A stretch of 64,000 nt of DNA from an uncultured Roseateles sp. (lineage in GTDB: Bacteria > Pseudomonadota > Gammaproteobacteria > Burkholderiales > Burkholderiaceae_C), in assembly GCF_945956965.1 (NCBI RefSeq), contig NZ_CAMFJS010000021.1, forward strand, positions 1 to 64,000, written 5' to 3'. The notes under the pieces are model-generated. The model made no database searches, had not been told where the DNA came from, and saw only the letters and a list, made by a program, of their open reading frames with translations. Both the position numbers and the translations under genes were made by a program. This document shows, in pieces, positions 30,543 through 39,975 of the stretch (its first letter is position 1; each line of letters begins with the position of its first letter).

Positions 30543-31685
30543 ATGCCCATGTCATCTGCCCCCCACGCCCCGGTCACCAGCACCGCCATCGCCCCCGTCC
30601 ATGAGCTCGTTGCCGAGCTCGCCGCTGGCCGCATGGTCATTCTGGTTGACGAAGAAGACCGCGAGAACGAGGGCGACCTGGTTCTGGCCGCCGACCATGT
30701 CACCCCCGAAGCCATCAATTTCATGGCCAAATTCGGGCGCGGCCTGATCTGCCTGACCTTGACCCGCGAACGCTGCGAAAAGCTCAATCTGCCGCCCATG
30801 GCCACCCGCAATGGCACCAAGCATGCCACGGCCTTCACGGTCTCGATTGAAGCCGCCACCGGCGTCACCACCGGCATCTCCGCCGCTGACCGTGCCCGCA
30901 CCGTGCAAGCCGCCGTGGCACGCGATGCCCAGGCCCGTGATCTGGTGCAACCGGGTCACATCTTCCCCCTGCAGGCCCAAGACGGCGGCGTGCTGATGCG
31001 CGCGGGTCATACCGAAGCCGGCTGCGACCTGTCCAAAATGGCCGGCTTGACGCCCTCCGCCGTGATCTGCGAGATCATGAAGGACGACGGCACCATGGCC
31101 CGCCTGCCGGACCTGATCGAATTCGCCAAAGAACACGGCCTGAAGATCGGCACCATTGCCGACCTGATCGAACACCGCAGCCGCAATGAAAGCCTGGTGC
31201 AACGCGTCGGTCAGCGCAAACTGCAAACCGCCCAGGGCGAGTTCGACTGCACCATTTACCAAGACCGCACCGGTGGCACCCACTTGGCGCTGAGCCACGG
31301 CCAGTGGCAAGCCGGCGACGATGTGCTGGTGCGCGTGCACGAGCCCCTGTCGGTGCTGGACCTGCTGGACGTCAGCGCCACCGGTCATGCCTGGCCCCTG
31401 CCCGCTGCGCTGGCTGAGTTGCAAAACGCCCCCTGCGGCGTGGCCGTGCTGCTGAACTGTGGCGAAGACGCCGCCGGCCTGCTGCAACGCCTGCAGCCCG
31501 AACAGCCAAACGCCGCACCGGCCGCCAAGATCATGGACCTGCGCACCTACGGTGTGGGCGCGCAAATCCTGCGTGACCTGGGCGTGCAACGCATGCGCCT
31601 GCTGGGCAACCCACGCCGCATGCCCAGCATGACCGGCTATGGCCTGGAAGTCACCGGCTTTGTGGCCGCAGGCGAACGCGCCTGA
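30543..31685 (+). CDS. ribB: 3,4-dihydroxy-2-butanone-4-phosphate synthase fused to a degenerate GTP cyclohydrolase II-like domain (RibBX type)
   Basis: N-half [55 protein letters not shown]-half lacks the SECLTGD...C-D-C-G zinc motif. Confidence 0.93.
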   Translation: MPMSSAPHAPVTSTAIAPVHELVAELAAGRMVILVDEEDRENEGDLVLAADHVTPEAINFMAKFGRGLICLTLTRERCEKLNLPPMATRNGTKHATAFTVSIEAATGVTTGISAADRARTVQAAVARDAQARDLVQPGHIFPLQAQDGGVLMRAGHTEAGCDLSKMAGLTPSAVICEIMKDDGTMARLPDLIEFAKEHGLKIGTIADLIEHRSRNESLVQRVGQRKLQTAQGEFDCTIYQDRTGGTHLALSHGQWQAGDDVLVRVHEPLSVLDLLDVSATGHAWPLPAALAELQNAPCGVAVLLNCGEDAAGLLQRLQPEQPNAAPAAKIMDLRTYGVGAQILRDLGVQRMRLLGNPRRMPSMTGYGLEVTGFVAAGERA

Positions 31686-31713
31686 TCGACCTAAACTAAA
31701 GAACACACAGCAT

Positions 31714-32184
31714 ATGCAAGCATCAGACAAGGGACAGGCCAGCAGCGCTTCGCTCAACGGCGAAGACCTGCGCATTGGCATTGTTCAAGCCCGCTTCAAC
31801 AACGAAATCACCAGCCGTCTGGCCCAAGCCTGTCTGGAAGAGCTGGCTGCTTTGGGCGTGGCTGAACACCATATCCGCCACGTCACCGTGCCCGGCGCAC
31901 TGGAAGTGCCCATCGCCCTGCAAGCCATGGCCGACAGCGAGGACTACGACGCCTTGGTCGCCCTGGGCTGCATCATTCGCGGTGAGACCTATCACTTCGA
32001 GTTGGTGGCCAACGAAAGTGGCGCCGCCGTCACGCGCATTGCGCTGGACAATGCCACGCCGATCGCCAACGCGATCCTGACGGTGGAAAACGAAGAACAA
32101 GCCTGGGCGCGAGCCGAGGAAAAAGGCCGTGATGCGGCGCGCGTAGCGGTCGAGATGGCCAATTTGATGGAAGAACTTCAGTGA
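31714..32184 (+). CDS. ribH: 6,7-dimethyl-8-ribityllumazine synthase
   Basis: [53 protein letters not shown]. Confidence 0.97.
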   Translation: MQASDKGQASSASLNGEDLRIGIVQARFNNEITSRLAQACLEELAALGVAEHHIRHVTVPGALEVPIALQAMADSEDYDALVALGCIIRGETYHFELVANESGAAVTRIALDNATPIANAILTVENEEQAWARAEEKGRDAARVAVEMANLMEELQ

Positions 32185-32687
32185 GCACAAACGACAGCGC
32201 CCCGGCAAAAAAGCCCGCAGCAGGCAAGACTCCCGCCAAGCGTGCCCAACCCAAATCGGCCCGCCGGCGCTCGCGCGAAGCCGCCCTGCAAGGCCTCTAC
32301 CAGTGGCTGATCACGGGTGATGACGTCGCCACCATCGACGCCCATATGCGCGAGCAAGAAGACTTCGGCAAGGCCGACCGCGCCCACTTCGATGCCTTGC
32401 TCAACGGCTGCATCCTGGAAGCCGTGGATCTGGACGCCGTGCTGGCCAAGCATGTGGACCGCAAGACCACCGAGCTCTCGCCGATTGAACACGGCGTGCT
32501 GATGATTGGTGCTTACGAGCTCAAGCATTGCCTGGACATCCCCTACCGCGTCGCCATCAACGAAGCGGTCGAACTGGCCAAGGCCTTCGGCGGCACCGAT
32601 GGTCACAAGTACGTCAACGGCGTGCTGGACCGCGCTGCCGGTGATCTGCGCCCGACCGAAGTCGCCGCGCGGGCCAACAAGGGCTGA
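32181..32687 (+). CDS. nusB: Transcription antitermination factor NusB
   Basis: [57 protein letters not shown] start overlapping ribH stop. Confidence 0.96.
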   Translation: MSTNDSAPAKKPAAGKTPAKRAQPKSARRRSREAALQGLYQWLITGDDVATIDAHMREQEDFGKADRAHFDALLNGCILEAVDLDAVLAKHVDRKTTELSPIEHGVLMIGAYELKHCLDIPYRVAINEAVELAKAFGGTDGHKYVNGVLDRAAGDLRPTEVAARANKG

Positions 32688-32746
32688 TCAACCGATCAAG
32701 TCTACTGAAGCCGACTCAGCCGACCCCGCCCGACGACTAGCGCCGA

Positions 32747-33940
32747 ATGAAGCTCGCCGCCCGGCTCGATCACATCGAGCCCTTTTACGTCATGGAATGT
32801 GCCAAGGCCGCCAGCGAGATCGCGCGCGGGCCTTTGTGCGACCCGGCCCAGGGTGGCCGGCCCATGATTTACCTGAACATCGGCGAGCCAGACTTCGGCG
32901 CCGCACCGGCGGTGCAAGCCGCGGCGCAGGCCTGCATCAGCCAAGGCCTGACCCAGTACACCGCGGCCACCGGCTTGCCGGCTTTGCGTGAGGCCCTATC
33001 GGCCTGGTACCAGCAGCACTTCGGGCTGAGCATAGCGCCCGAACGCATCGTCATCACGGCCGGCGCCTCGGCCGCCTTGCAACTGGCCTGCCTGGCCTTG
33101 TTCGAGCGCGGCGATGAAGTGCTGATGCCCGACCCTTGCTACCCCTGCAACCGCCATTTTGTGGCCGCAGCGGATGCCCGCGCCGTGCTGTTGCCCACCG
33201 GACCCGAACAACGCTTTCAACCCAGCAGCGCGCAAGTCAGCGCCGCCTGGGGGCCGCAAACCCGCGGCGTGGTGCTGGCTTCGCCCAGCAACCCCACCGG
33301 CACCTCCATCGAGCCGGCCGAGTTGCGCGCCATCGTTGAGACGGTGCGTGCCCACGGCGGCGTCAGCATCGTGGACGAGATCTATCTGGGCCTGAGCTAT
33401 GACCCGCGCTTTGCCGGCTCGTCCCTGGCGCTGGGCGAGGATGTGATCTCGGTCAACAGCTTTTCCAAATACTTCGGCATGACCGGCTGGCGCCTGGGCT
33501 GGCTGGTGCTGCCGCCGGATTTGGTGGCGCCGATCGAGAAGCTGGCGCAAAACCTCTTCATCTGCCCCTCCACCATCGCCCAGCACGCCGCATTGGCGGC
33601 GTTTGAGCCTGCATCCATCGCCGAATTCGAGCGCCGCCGCCAACTGCTGCGCGAACGCCGCGACTACATCGTGCCGGCCCTGCAAGCCCTGGGCTTCAAA
33701 GTGCCGGTCGTGCCCGATGGCGCCTTCTATGTGTGGATGGACTGCAGCGATCTGCACCCCAATGCCTGGGATTTCGCCTTTGAGCTGATGCACAGCGCGC
33801 AGATTGCCCTCACCCCGGGGCGCGACTTTGGCCGCATCGGCGCTGAGCGCTGGCTGCGCCTGTCCTTCGCCAGCAGCCTGGAAGATTTGCAAGCCACCGT
33901 GGCGCGCCTGAGCGAAGTGCTGCGCCCCCGCCGCCCATGA
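32747..33940 (+). CDS. PLP-dependent class I/II aminotransferase
   Basis: YLNIGEPDFGAAPAV, SPSNPTGTSI, VDEIYLGLSYD, VNSFSKYFGMTGWRLGW. Confidence 0.93.
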   Translation: MKLAARLDHIEPFYVMECAKAASEIARGPLCDPAQGGRPMIYLNIGEPDFGAAPAVQAAAQACISQGLTQYTAATGLPALREALSAWYQQHFGLSIAPERIVITAGASAALQLACLALFERGDEVLMPDPCYPCNRHFVAAADARAVLLPTGPEQRFQPSSAQVSAAWGPQTRGVVLASPSNPTGTSIEPAELRAIVETVRAHGGVSIVDEIYLGLSYDPRFAGSSLALGEDVISVNSFSKYFGMTGWRLGWLVLPPDLVAPIEKLAQNLFICPSTIAQHAALAAFEPASIAEFERRRQLLRERRDYIVPALQALGFKVPVVPDGAFYVWMDCSDLHPNAWDFAFELMHSAQIALTPGRDFGRIGAERWLRLSFASSLEDLQATVARLSEVLRPRRP

Positions 33941-34371
33941 CGACCGCGTACAAGCATTCCATCAGAATTTATTGGGAAGACACGGACGCCGGCGGCGTCG
34001 TGTTTTACGCCAACTACCTGAAGTTTTTCGAGCGTGCCCGCACCGAATGGCTGCGCGCCCTAGGCTTCGAGCAAGAAGCCATGCGCCATGCAGAAGGCGC
34101 CATGTTCATCGTCAGCAGCACGCAGGTGCGCTACTTGCGCCCCGCGCGCCTGGATGACTGGCTGACCATCACGGTCGAGATTCGTGAGCTGGGCCGTGCC
34201 AGCATGGTGCTGTTCCAGCAGGCCTGGCGCGATGACACGCTGCTGAGCGAAGGCGAGATTCGCATTGGCTGCGTGGCCAGCGACATTGTGGCCAGCAAGG
34301 GCGAAAGCCAAGACTTCAAACCCACCCGTATTCCTGCCGCCTTGTTTGCGGCGCTTGTCGAGCAAAAATGA
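33937..34371 (+). CDS. ybgC: Tol-Pal system-associated acyl-CoA thioesterase
   Basis: IRIYWEDTDAGGVVFYANYLKFFERARTEWLRALGFEQ; 4-bp overlaps with neighbours, upstream of tolQ. Confidence 0.95.
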   Translation: MTTAYKHSIRIYWEDTDAGGVVFYANYLKFFERARTEWLRALGFEQEAMRHAEGAMFIVSSTQVRYLRPARLDDWLTITVEIRELGRASMVLFQQAWRDDTLLSEGEIRIGCVASDIVASKGESQDFKPTRIPAALFAALVEQK

Positions 34372-35069
34372 ACCAAGACCTTTCCATTGTTGCCCTGATC
34401 CTGCATGCCAGCCTGGCCGTCCAGTTGGTCATCACCGCGCTCTTGCTGATGTCCCTGGCCAGCTGGAGCGTGATCTTCAGCAAGCTGATTTCGATCAACC
34501 GCATCAACAAGGGCAACGAGGATTTCGAGCAGGAATTCTGGTCCGGCAAAAACCTCAACGAGCTCTACAGCGGCGTCTCCAACCGTACCGATGGCGCGCC
34601 GCTGGAGCGCATCTTCGCCTCCGGCATGCGCGAATTCTTGAAGCTGCGTGAGCGCCGTGTGACCGAGCCCAATGCCTTGCTGGACGGAGCCCGCCGCGCC
34701 ATGCGCGCGAGCTTCCAGCGTGAACTCGATGCGATGGAAAGCAATCTCTCCTTCCTGGCCTCGGTGGGCTCGGTCTCGCCCTATGTGGGCTTGTTCGGCA
34801 CCATCTGGGGCATCATGCACGCCTTCGTGGGCCTGTCCAATCTGACCCAGGTGACCCTGGCCACAGTGGCGCCCGGCATTGCCGAAGCCCTGGTGGCCAC
34901 GGCCATTGGCCTGTTCGCCGCTATTCCCGCCGTGCTGGCTTACAACCGCTTCGCGCGCCAGATCGACCGCAGCGCCATCACGCTGGAATCCTTCATCGAA
35001 GAGTTCAGCAATATCTTGCAGCGCAACGCCAGCCAGCCCCCGGCCGGCGCCGCCAGCCACAGCCGCTAA
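34368..35069 (+). CDS. tolQ: Protein TolQ
   Basis: SVSPYVGLFGTIWGIMHAFVGLSNLTQVTLATVAPGIAEALVATAIGLFAAIPAVLAYNRF. Confidence 0.96.
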   Translation: MNQDLSIVALILHASLAVQLVITALLLMSLASWSVIFSKLISINRINKGNEDFEQEFWSGKNLNELYSGVSNRTDGAPLERIFASGMREFLKLRERRVTEPNALLDGARRAMRASFQRELDAMESNLSFLASVGSVSPYVGLFGTIWGIMHAFVGLSNLTQVTLATVAPGIAEALVATAIGLFAAIPAVLAYNRFARQIDRSAITLESFIEEFSNILQRNASQPPAGAASHSR

Positions 35070-35072
35070 GCC

Positions 35073-35519
35073 ATGGCCGCCATCAGCTCGCGCGGCTCGC
35101 GCCGCCGCCGCACCATCAATGAAATCAATATGGTGCCCTTCATCGATGTGATGTTGGTGCTGCTGATCATCTTCATGGTCAGCGCCCCGCTCATCACCAC
35201 AGGCTTGGTGGACTTGCCCAGCGTGGGCAAGAGCCGCGCCCAGCCCGAGCATGTGATTCATGTGATCGTCGGTTCTGACGAGAAGCTCAAGCTCAAGCTC
35301 GACAAGGAAGAGGCCGAAGGCATCAAGCTCAACCACCTGGCCGACCGCGTCAAGAGCGCGCAAGCCGGTGAGGCCAGCACGCCCGTGGTGATCTCGGCCG
35401 ACAAGAGCGTCAAGTACGAAGCCGTGGTCAAGGTCATGGACGTGTTGCAAACCGCAGGTATCCAGCGCGTCGGCTTGGCTGTGCGCAGCGGTGCTAGCAG
35501 CGACAGCAAGGCGCCCTGA
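35073..35519 (+). CDS. tolR: Protein TolR
   Basis: INEINMVPFIDVMLVLLIIFMVSAPLITTGLVDLP. Confidence 0.95.
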   Translation: MAAISSRGSRRRRTINEINMVPFIDVMLVLLIIFMVSAPLITTGLVDLPSVGKSRAQPEHVIHVIVGSDEKLKLKLDKEEAEGIKLNHLADRVKSAQAGEASTPVVISADKSVKYEAVVKVMDVLQTAGIQRVGLAVRSGASSDSKAP

Positions 35520-35526
35520 CCCGTAG

Positions 35527-36471
35527 ATGACTGCCGCGATGAACGCCTTCTCGCTTCCCGTCCAAGACCCTTTGCGCCCGCCCGCAGCACCCGGCCTGGG
35601 GCGCGGCTTCGGCTTTGCCGTGATCGCCCATGCCGCCTTGCTGGCGGCCTTGAGCGCTGGCGTGTCCTGGCACAGCGAAAGCACGCCGGCCTTTGAGGCC
35701 GAGCTGTGGTCTGCCGTGCCGCAGGCCGCCGCACCGAAGGAGCAGCTGCCGCCCGAGCCCGAGCCTGAGGCCGAGCCCATCAAGCCGCCGCCCAAGCCCG
35801 TGGTGGCACCTCCTCCGCCTCCGCCCGATTTGCAAGCCGAGCGCGATGCCGAGATCGCCATCGCCAAGGCCAAAGAGAAAAAGAAGAAGGACGAGTTGGA
35901 GGCCAAGCGCCTGGCCGAACTCGAAGCCCAACGCAAGAAGGACAAGGAACGCGAAAAGGCGGAGCGCGAGCGACTGGAAAAGCTGGAGAAACTGGCCAAG
36001 CAAGAAAAGCTTGAGAAACAGGAAAAGCAGGCCAAGCTCGCCAAAGAAGCCAAGGAGGCTGAGGCCAAGAAGCTCAAGGAAAACGCCGCCGCGACAGCCA
36101 AGGCCGAGGCGCAGCGCCAGGAAAACCTGCGCCGCATTCAAGGCCTGGCCGGTGCCAGCGGCGCGCCGGACTCGCGCGGCACGGCCTTGCAATCCAGCGG
36201 CCCCTCGGCCAATTACGCGGGCCGCATCAAGGCCCGCATCCGCCCCAACATCATCTATCCCGAGACCGGCGTGGCCAACCCCATCGCCGAGGTGGAAGTG
36301 CGCACCGCACCGGACGGCAACATCATCGCCCGCAAGCTGCTCAAACCCAGCGGCGACAACGATTGGGACAATGCCGTGCTGCGCGCCATCGACAAGACCG
36401 AGACCCTGCCACGCGATACCGACGGCCGAGTGCCTTCGGTCTTGGTGATCAGCTTCAAGCCGCGGGAGTAA
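35527..36471 (+). CDS. tolA: Cell envelope integrity protein TolA
   Basis: N-terminal TM, long K/E/A-rich helix, C-terminal TonB-like fold (YAGRIKARIRPNIIYPETGVANPIAEVEVRTAPDGNIIARKLLKPSG). Confidence 0.92.
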   Translation: MTAAMNAFSLPVQDPLRPPAAPGLGRGFGFAVIAHAALLAALSAGVSWHSESTPAFEAELWSAVPQAAAPKEQLPPEPEPEAEPIKPPPKPVVAPPPPPPDLQAERDAEIAIAKAKEKKKKDELEAKRLAELEAQRKKDKEREKAERERLEKLEKLAKQEKLEKQEKQAKLAKEAKEAEAKKLKENAAATAKAEAQRQENLRRIQGLAGASGAPDSRGTALQSSGPSANYAGRIKARIRPNIIYPETGVANPIAEVEVRTAPDGNIIARKLLKPSGDNDWDNAVLRAIDKTETLPRDTDGRVPSVLVISFKPRE

Positions 36472-36497
36472 GGCGGCGCGGCTTGAGGCCCGGTGGC

Positions 36498-36998
36498 TTA
36501 ACCGCGCCGGTCCAGCCAGGCATCCAAGGACCAACGCCCCGCGCCCCACAGCGCCACCAGCAGCAAGAGCACGCCCCAGAGCTGATGGCCGGCCAATGCG
36601 GCCGGGGCCAGATCACTCAAACTCAGCACCGCCATAAAGTTGACGATGGTGAGGCCCAGCGCCGCAAAGCGCCCGCCCAGTCCCAAGACCAGCAAGACCG
36701 GCAAAGCCAGCTCCCCCGCGGTCCCCAGATAAGCCGCCAGCTCAGGCGGCAACAGCGGCACGTGGTATTCGTCTTCAAACAAGGCCAAGGTGCTGGACCA
36801 GTCTCGCAACTTGGACAAGCCGGAGAGGAAGAACACCTGGGCCACGTAGCAACGCGCCAACAGCAGGGACAGTGACTGCGCTTGGCTCAAAAGCTGGCGC
36901 ATCCAAGCTGGCAGCGGCGGGCCAGCCGCATCGCTGAGTTGCGAGCCCAAGCCAGGATCGCGGCACAAGCGCAAGAAAGCGAATGCGATGGTTTTCAT
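36498..36998 (-). CDS. DoxX family membrane protein (GigD-like position)
   Basis: ARCYVAQVFFLSGLSKLRDWSSTLALFEDEYHVPLLPPELAAYLGTAGELALPVLLVLGLGGRFAALGLTIVNF. Confidence 0.9.
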   Translation of the reverse strand: MKTIAFAFLRLCRDPGLGSQLSDAAGPPLPAWMRQLLSQAQSLSLLLARCYVAQVFFLSGLSKLRDWSSTLALFEDEYHVPLLPPELAAYLGTAGELALPVLLVLGLGGRFAALGLTIVNFMAVLSLSDLAPAALAGHQLWGVLLLLVALWGAGRWSLDAWLDRRG

Positions 36999-37008
36999 TC
37001 AATCGTCC

Positions 37009-37800
37009 TCAAAGGTTTGAATCGCTCTGTGATGGCGAAGTCGGGCCGGGCGCATCCGCTTGGACGGGCGCCAGTGTTTCGACCGCATGTAGCCACCCTC
37101 GCTGCAAAGCTTGTTGAAGCCAAGCGCCAAAATCAAAGTCCGGCGCCGCAGCCAAGGCTTCTTGCAAGGCACGGTCGAGGTCGAGCCCTTGCAGCATGGC
37201 GCCCATCAATGCGGCATCGCCAGCTCCCAAAATCTGTTGCTCGGCGCGCCAGCCTTCTCGCCACACCAGCAATGGCTGGCGGGGCAGGTCCACATTCAGG
37301 CCACAGGCCTGCGGCAACAAGTGCAAGAGGCTCAGTCCCGGCCGCAGCCGCAAGCGCATCAACTCCGGCGACTGGCTTTGCAGCAAATTCAATGAATCCA
37401 CATCCAATCGGCTGTCCGCAGCCCGCTCAGCCACATGCCGGGCCCAGCCCAGGCGAGCCAGATCGCACAGCCAGGCTTCCACGCCGGGCTGAGCCGCCAA
37501 GAATTCAGGCAAGGCCTGACCCCAGGCCCCCAAATCGCCCTGGCTGGGTGGGCTGGCGCGCCAAAAAGCCCAGGCCAGGGAGTCGAATGACGCCCGCCCC
37601 AGTTCAGTCAAGAGCAGCGGATGGACGGCGGCCAAGGAACGCGCCGCCAAAGCTTGGGCATTGCGCCGATACGCTTGAAGGCCGTCCGCCACGCCAAGGC
37701 CAGGCAGAGCACGCCAAGCGGTCCCTGCCAATAGCACTTGCGCTATCGCCGAGTTGCCGGCCTGAATCGCAGCCAGCAAGGCTTGCTGAGCGGCGATCAT
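37009..37800 (-). CDS. bufC: HvfC/BufC-type putative DNA-binding domain protein (DUF2063 family)
   Basis: [66 protein letters not shown] overlap with bufB; start trimmed to 37800. Confidence 0.85.
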   Translation of the reverse strand: MIAAQQALLAAIQAGNSAIAQVLLAGTAWRALPGLGVADGLQAYRRNAQALAARSLAAVHPLLLTELGRASFDSLAWAFWRASPPSQGDLGAWGQALPEFLAAQPGVEAWLCDLARLGWARHVAERAADSRLDVDSLNLLQSQSPELMRLRLRPGLSLLHLLPQACGLNVDLPRQPLLVWREGWRAEQQILGAGDAALMGAMLQGLDLDRALQEALAAAPDFDFGAWLQQALQRGWLHAVETLAPVQADAPGPTSPSQSDSNL

Positions 37801-38669
37801 GCGGGCCAGGCCTCGCTCATGAGGCGCTGAGCCTCGGCCGCCTCGTCCAGCAGCACCGCGAGCTCGGGCACATCGTTGTCCCACTCGATCAGGCTGAGCT
37901 GCGGCCCAAAGCGCCGAATGGCATGGCGATACACCTGCCAGACCTCCGGACTGGCGCGGCTACCGTGGTCGTCAATCACGATGCCGGGCAGCTCGGCGTG
38001 GCCTGCCAGATGGATCTCACCCACCAAGCCCGGGAGTAGAGCATCAACCCAGGCGCAGGCGGCATCTGCGGCGGCCGCTTTGTCCAAGCCCGCATTGCGG
38101 GCGTTGACAACCAAATTGTTCACATCCAGAAGCAGACCGCAGCCGCTGCGCTGGCAGAGCTGATTGAAGAACTCGGGCTCGGCCAAGGTGTCATTGCCCC
38201 AGGCCAGATAGGCGCTGAGGTTTTCGACCAGGAGCTGGCATTGCAGGCGTTCTTGCACCTGCTGCACATGCCGGCACATGAGCGCCAGGCTTTCGTCGTT
38301 GAAAGCAATCGGCAGCAGATCGCTGCCATGCACAAAGCCAGGCCCCTTCTGGCTGGCGGGCACACGGGCGAAGCTGGCATGCTCCGACACCCGCAGCGGT
38401 TCAACGCGATCCACCAGATCTGCAAGTTGGTCCAGATGAGCACCGTCCAGCCCGCAAGCCGAACCGAGCGACAAACCCACCCCATGCAGGCTGATGGGGT
38501 AATGCTCGCGCGCCCCCATCAGCACCGCCATGGCAGCACCGCCGCGGGCAAAGAAGTTCTCGGAATGAAGCTCCAGGAAGCGCAGCGGCGGGCGCTGCGC
38601 CATCAGGCACTCGTAATGCGGCTGGCGCCAGCCGATGCCCACCGATGAGGAAGTTTCCCGCAGCTTCAT
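37797..38669 (-). CDS. bufB: MNIO family (DUF692) oxidative peptide-modifying enzyme, bufferin maturase BufB-like
   Basis: [12 protein letters not shown]..., [87 protein letters not shown]. Confidence 0.93.
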   Translation of the reverse strand: MKLRETSSSVGIGWRQPHYECLMAQRPPLRFLELHSENFFARGGAAMAVLMGAREHYPISLHGVGLSLGSACGLDGAHLDQLADLVDRVEPLRVSEHASFARVPASQKGPGFVHGSDLLPIAFNDESLALMCRHVQQVQERLQCQLLVENLSAYLAWGNDTLAEPEFFNQLCQRSGCGLLLDVNNLVVNARNAGLDKAAAADAACAWVDALLPGLVGEIHLAGHAELPGIVIDDHGSRASPEVWQVYRHAIRRFGPQLSLIEWDNDVPELAVLLDEAAEAQRLMSEAWPA

Positions 38670-38676
38670 CTCATGC

Positions 38677-38967
38677 TCACTTCTTGGCGGCCTTCATCTT
38701 GGCCTTGGCCTCTTCGGCGCTCATGCCGCCCAGGCTCTTGCACTGGCCTTTGGGCACATAGTTCCATTCCTCAGCGGCGTCACCCGCCTTGGACTGGCCG
38801 GCGCAAGAATGGCTGCCGCTCAGGTTGGCGCAGTCGTTCTGCCCGGCTTTGGCAATGCCGTAGCACTTCTCGCGGGCGACTTTGTCGTCAGCTGCGGCGG
38901 CTTGAGCGACCAAGCCAAGAGACAGGGCGCCCGCCAGGGCCGAAGAAACAAGCAGGGAAGTTTTCAT
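38677..38967 (-). CDS. bufA1: BufA1-type periplasmic bufferin metallophore precursor (DUF2282)
   Basis: 96 aa, Sec-type signal [26 protein letters not shown], then four Cys (35, 46, 55, 76) in [49 protein letters not shown]. Confidence 0.92.
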   Translation of the reverse strand: MKTSLLVSSALAGALSLGLVAQAAAADDKVAREKCYGIAKAGQNDCANLSGSHSCAGQSKAGDAAEEWNYVPKGQCKSLGGMSAEEAKAKMKAAKK

Positions 38968-39101
38968 GATCAGTCCTCGTAGGTTTAGACGGGGTAAAGC
39001 GTCTGTGAATTCAAGCCAACAGCGAATCACTCGCTCCCTTGGGTCGCACCAACCCCCGTCCTACTTACACTGCGCACAAGAAAAATTTTGGAGAGCCCCG
39101 C

Positions 39102-39662
39102 ATGACCGACATGGCCCACCGCCTGCAAGCCCTGCGCCCCCAGCTGCTGAAGTACGCCCAGCTACAGCTGCGCAATGCCGCCTGGGCAGAAGACGCGGTC
39201 TCCGAGACCTTGCTGGCCGCGCTGGAAAAGCCGCAGAGCTTTGCTGGCCAGTCGCAGCTCAAGACCTGGCTGATCGGTGTGCTCAAACACAAGCTAGTGG
39301 ACCAGATCCGCCGCAATAGCAAAGAAATGTCCACCACCGCCGAAGACGGGCAAGACCTGGACGACGACCTGTTCCGCCCCGACGGCCATTGGCGAGAGTC
39401 CCCACAAGACTGGGGTGACCCCGAACACTGCCTGCGCCAGATTGACTTCATGCGCGTGCTCGAAGCTTGCGTAGAACATCTGCCCGGCCAGCAAGGCCGC
39501 CTCTTCATGATGCGGGAATGGCTGGAACTCGACAGCGAAGAAATCTGTAAGGCGCTGGGCATCAGCTCGACCAATCTCTGGGTCATGTTGCACCGTGCGC
39601 GTTTGCGCCTGCGCGAATGCCTGCAACTGAACTGGTTCGACGCCCAAGGATCCCAAGCATGA
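39102..39662 (+). CDS. ECF-type sigma-70 family RNA polymerase sigma factor
   Basis: WAEDAVSETLLAALEKPQSFAGQSQLKTWLIGVLKHKLVDQIRR (region 2) and EWLELDSEEICKALGISSTNLWVMLHRARLRLRECL (region 4); ATG 39102. Confidence 0.93.
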   Translation: MTDMAHRLQALRPQLLKYAQLQLRNAAWAEDAVSETLLAALEKPQSFAGQSQLKTWLIGVLKHKLVDQIRRNSKEMSTTAEDGQDLDDDLFRPDGHWRESPQDWGDPEHCLRQIDFMRVLEACVEHLPGQQGRLFMMREWLELDSEEICKALGISSTNLWVMLHRARLRLRECLQLNWFDAQGSQA

Positions 39663-39853
39663 GCAAGCCCATGCGCAACTGCCGCGAAATCACCGCCCTG
39701 GTGTTGCAGGCCGAAGACCGTCAACTGGGCTTGGGCGAGCGCCTGAGCGTGCGCCTGCACATGCTGATCTGCAAGGCTTGCCCGCGCTTTCTCCAGCAAG
39801 TCAAGCTGATGCGCAAAGCCAGCGCCCGCTGGCGCAGCTATAGCGAAGAGTAG
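39659..39853 (+). CDS. Small zf-HC2-like putative anti-sigma factor, no TM segment
   Basis: 64 aa, H-x3-C-x2-C (HMLICKAC) ZAS-type motif; ATGA overlap with the sigma gene. Confidence 0.75.
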   Translation: MSKPMRNCREITALVLQAEDRQLGLGERLSVRLHMLICKACPRFLQQVKLMRKASARWRSYSEE

Positions 39854-39975
39854 GCCCGCAGTTTGTGGCAATTCCGAGCTTCAGCCCCAGTGCTGCCCAG
39901 TAGCATCCACCTCACGTGCAGAGTGCGCGTGGTTTCCCCTGCCCGCCCTGCCTGATAAGCCCCCTGGAGATTTGA

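Noticed and set aside
34131-36137. 668-aa reverse ORF across tolQRA
   Set aside because: Low-complexity Ser/Phe/Leu translation antisense to the K/E/A-rich tolA helix; tolQRA are certain
38963-38984. ECF11-like TGATC...CGTA at the bufA1 start
   Set aside because: Orientation points away from bufA1 and overlaps its start codon; not a sensible promoter
39866-39885. Sigma-54-like TGGCAATTCCGAGCTTC upstream of the first GspE gene
   Set aside because: Lacks the -12 GC at proper spacing
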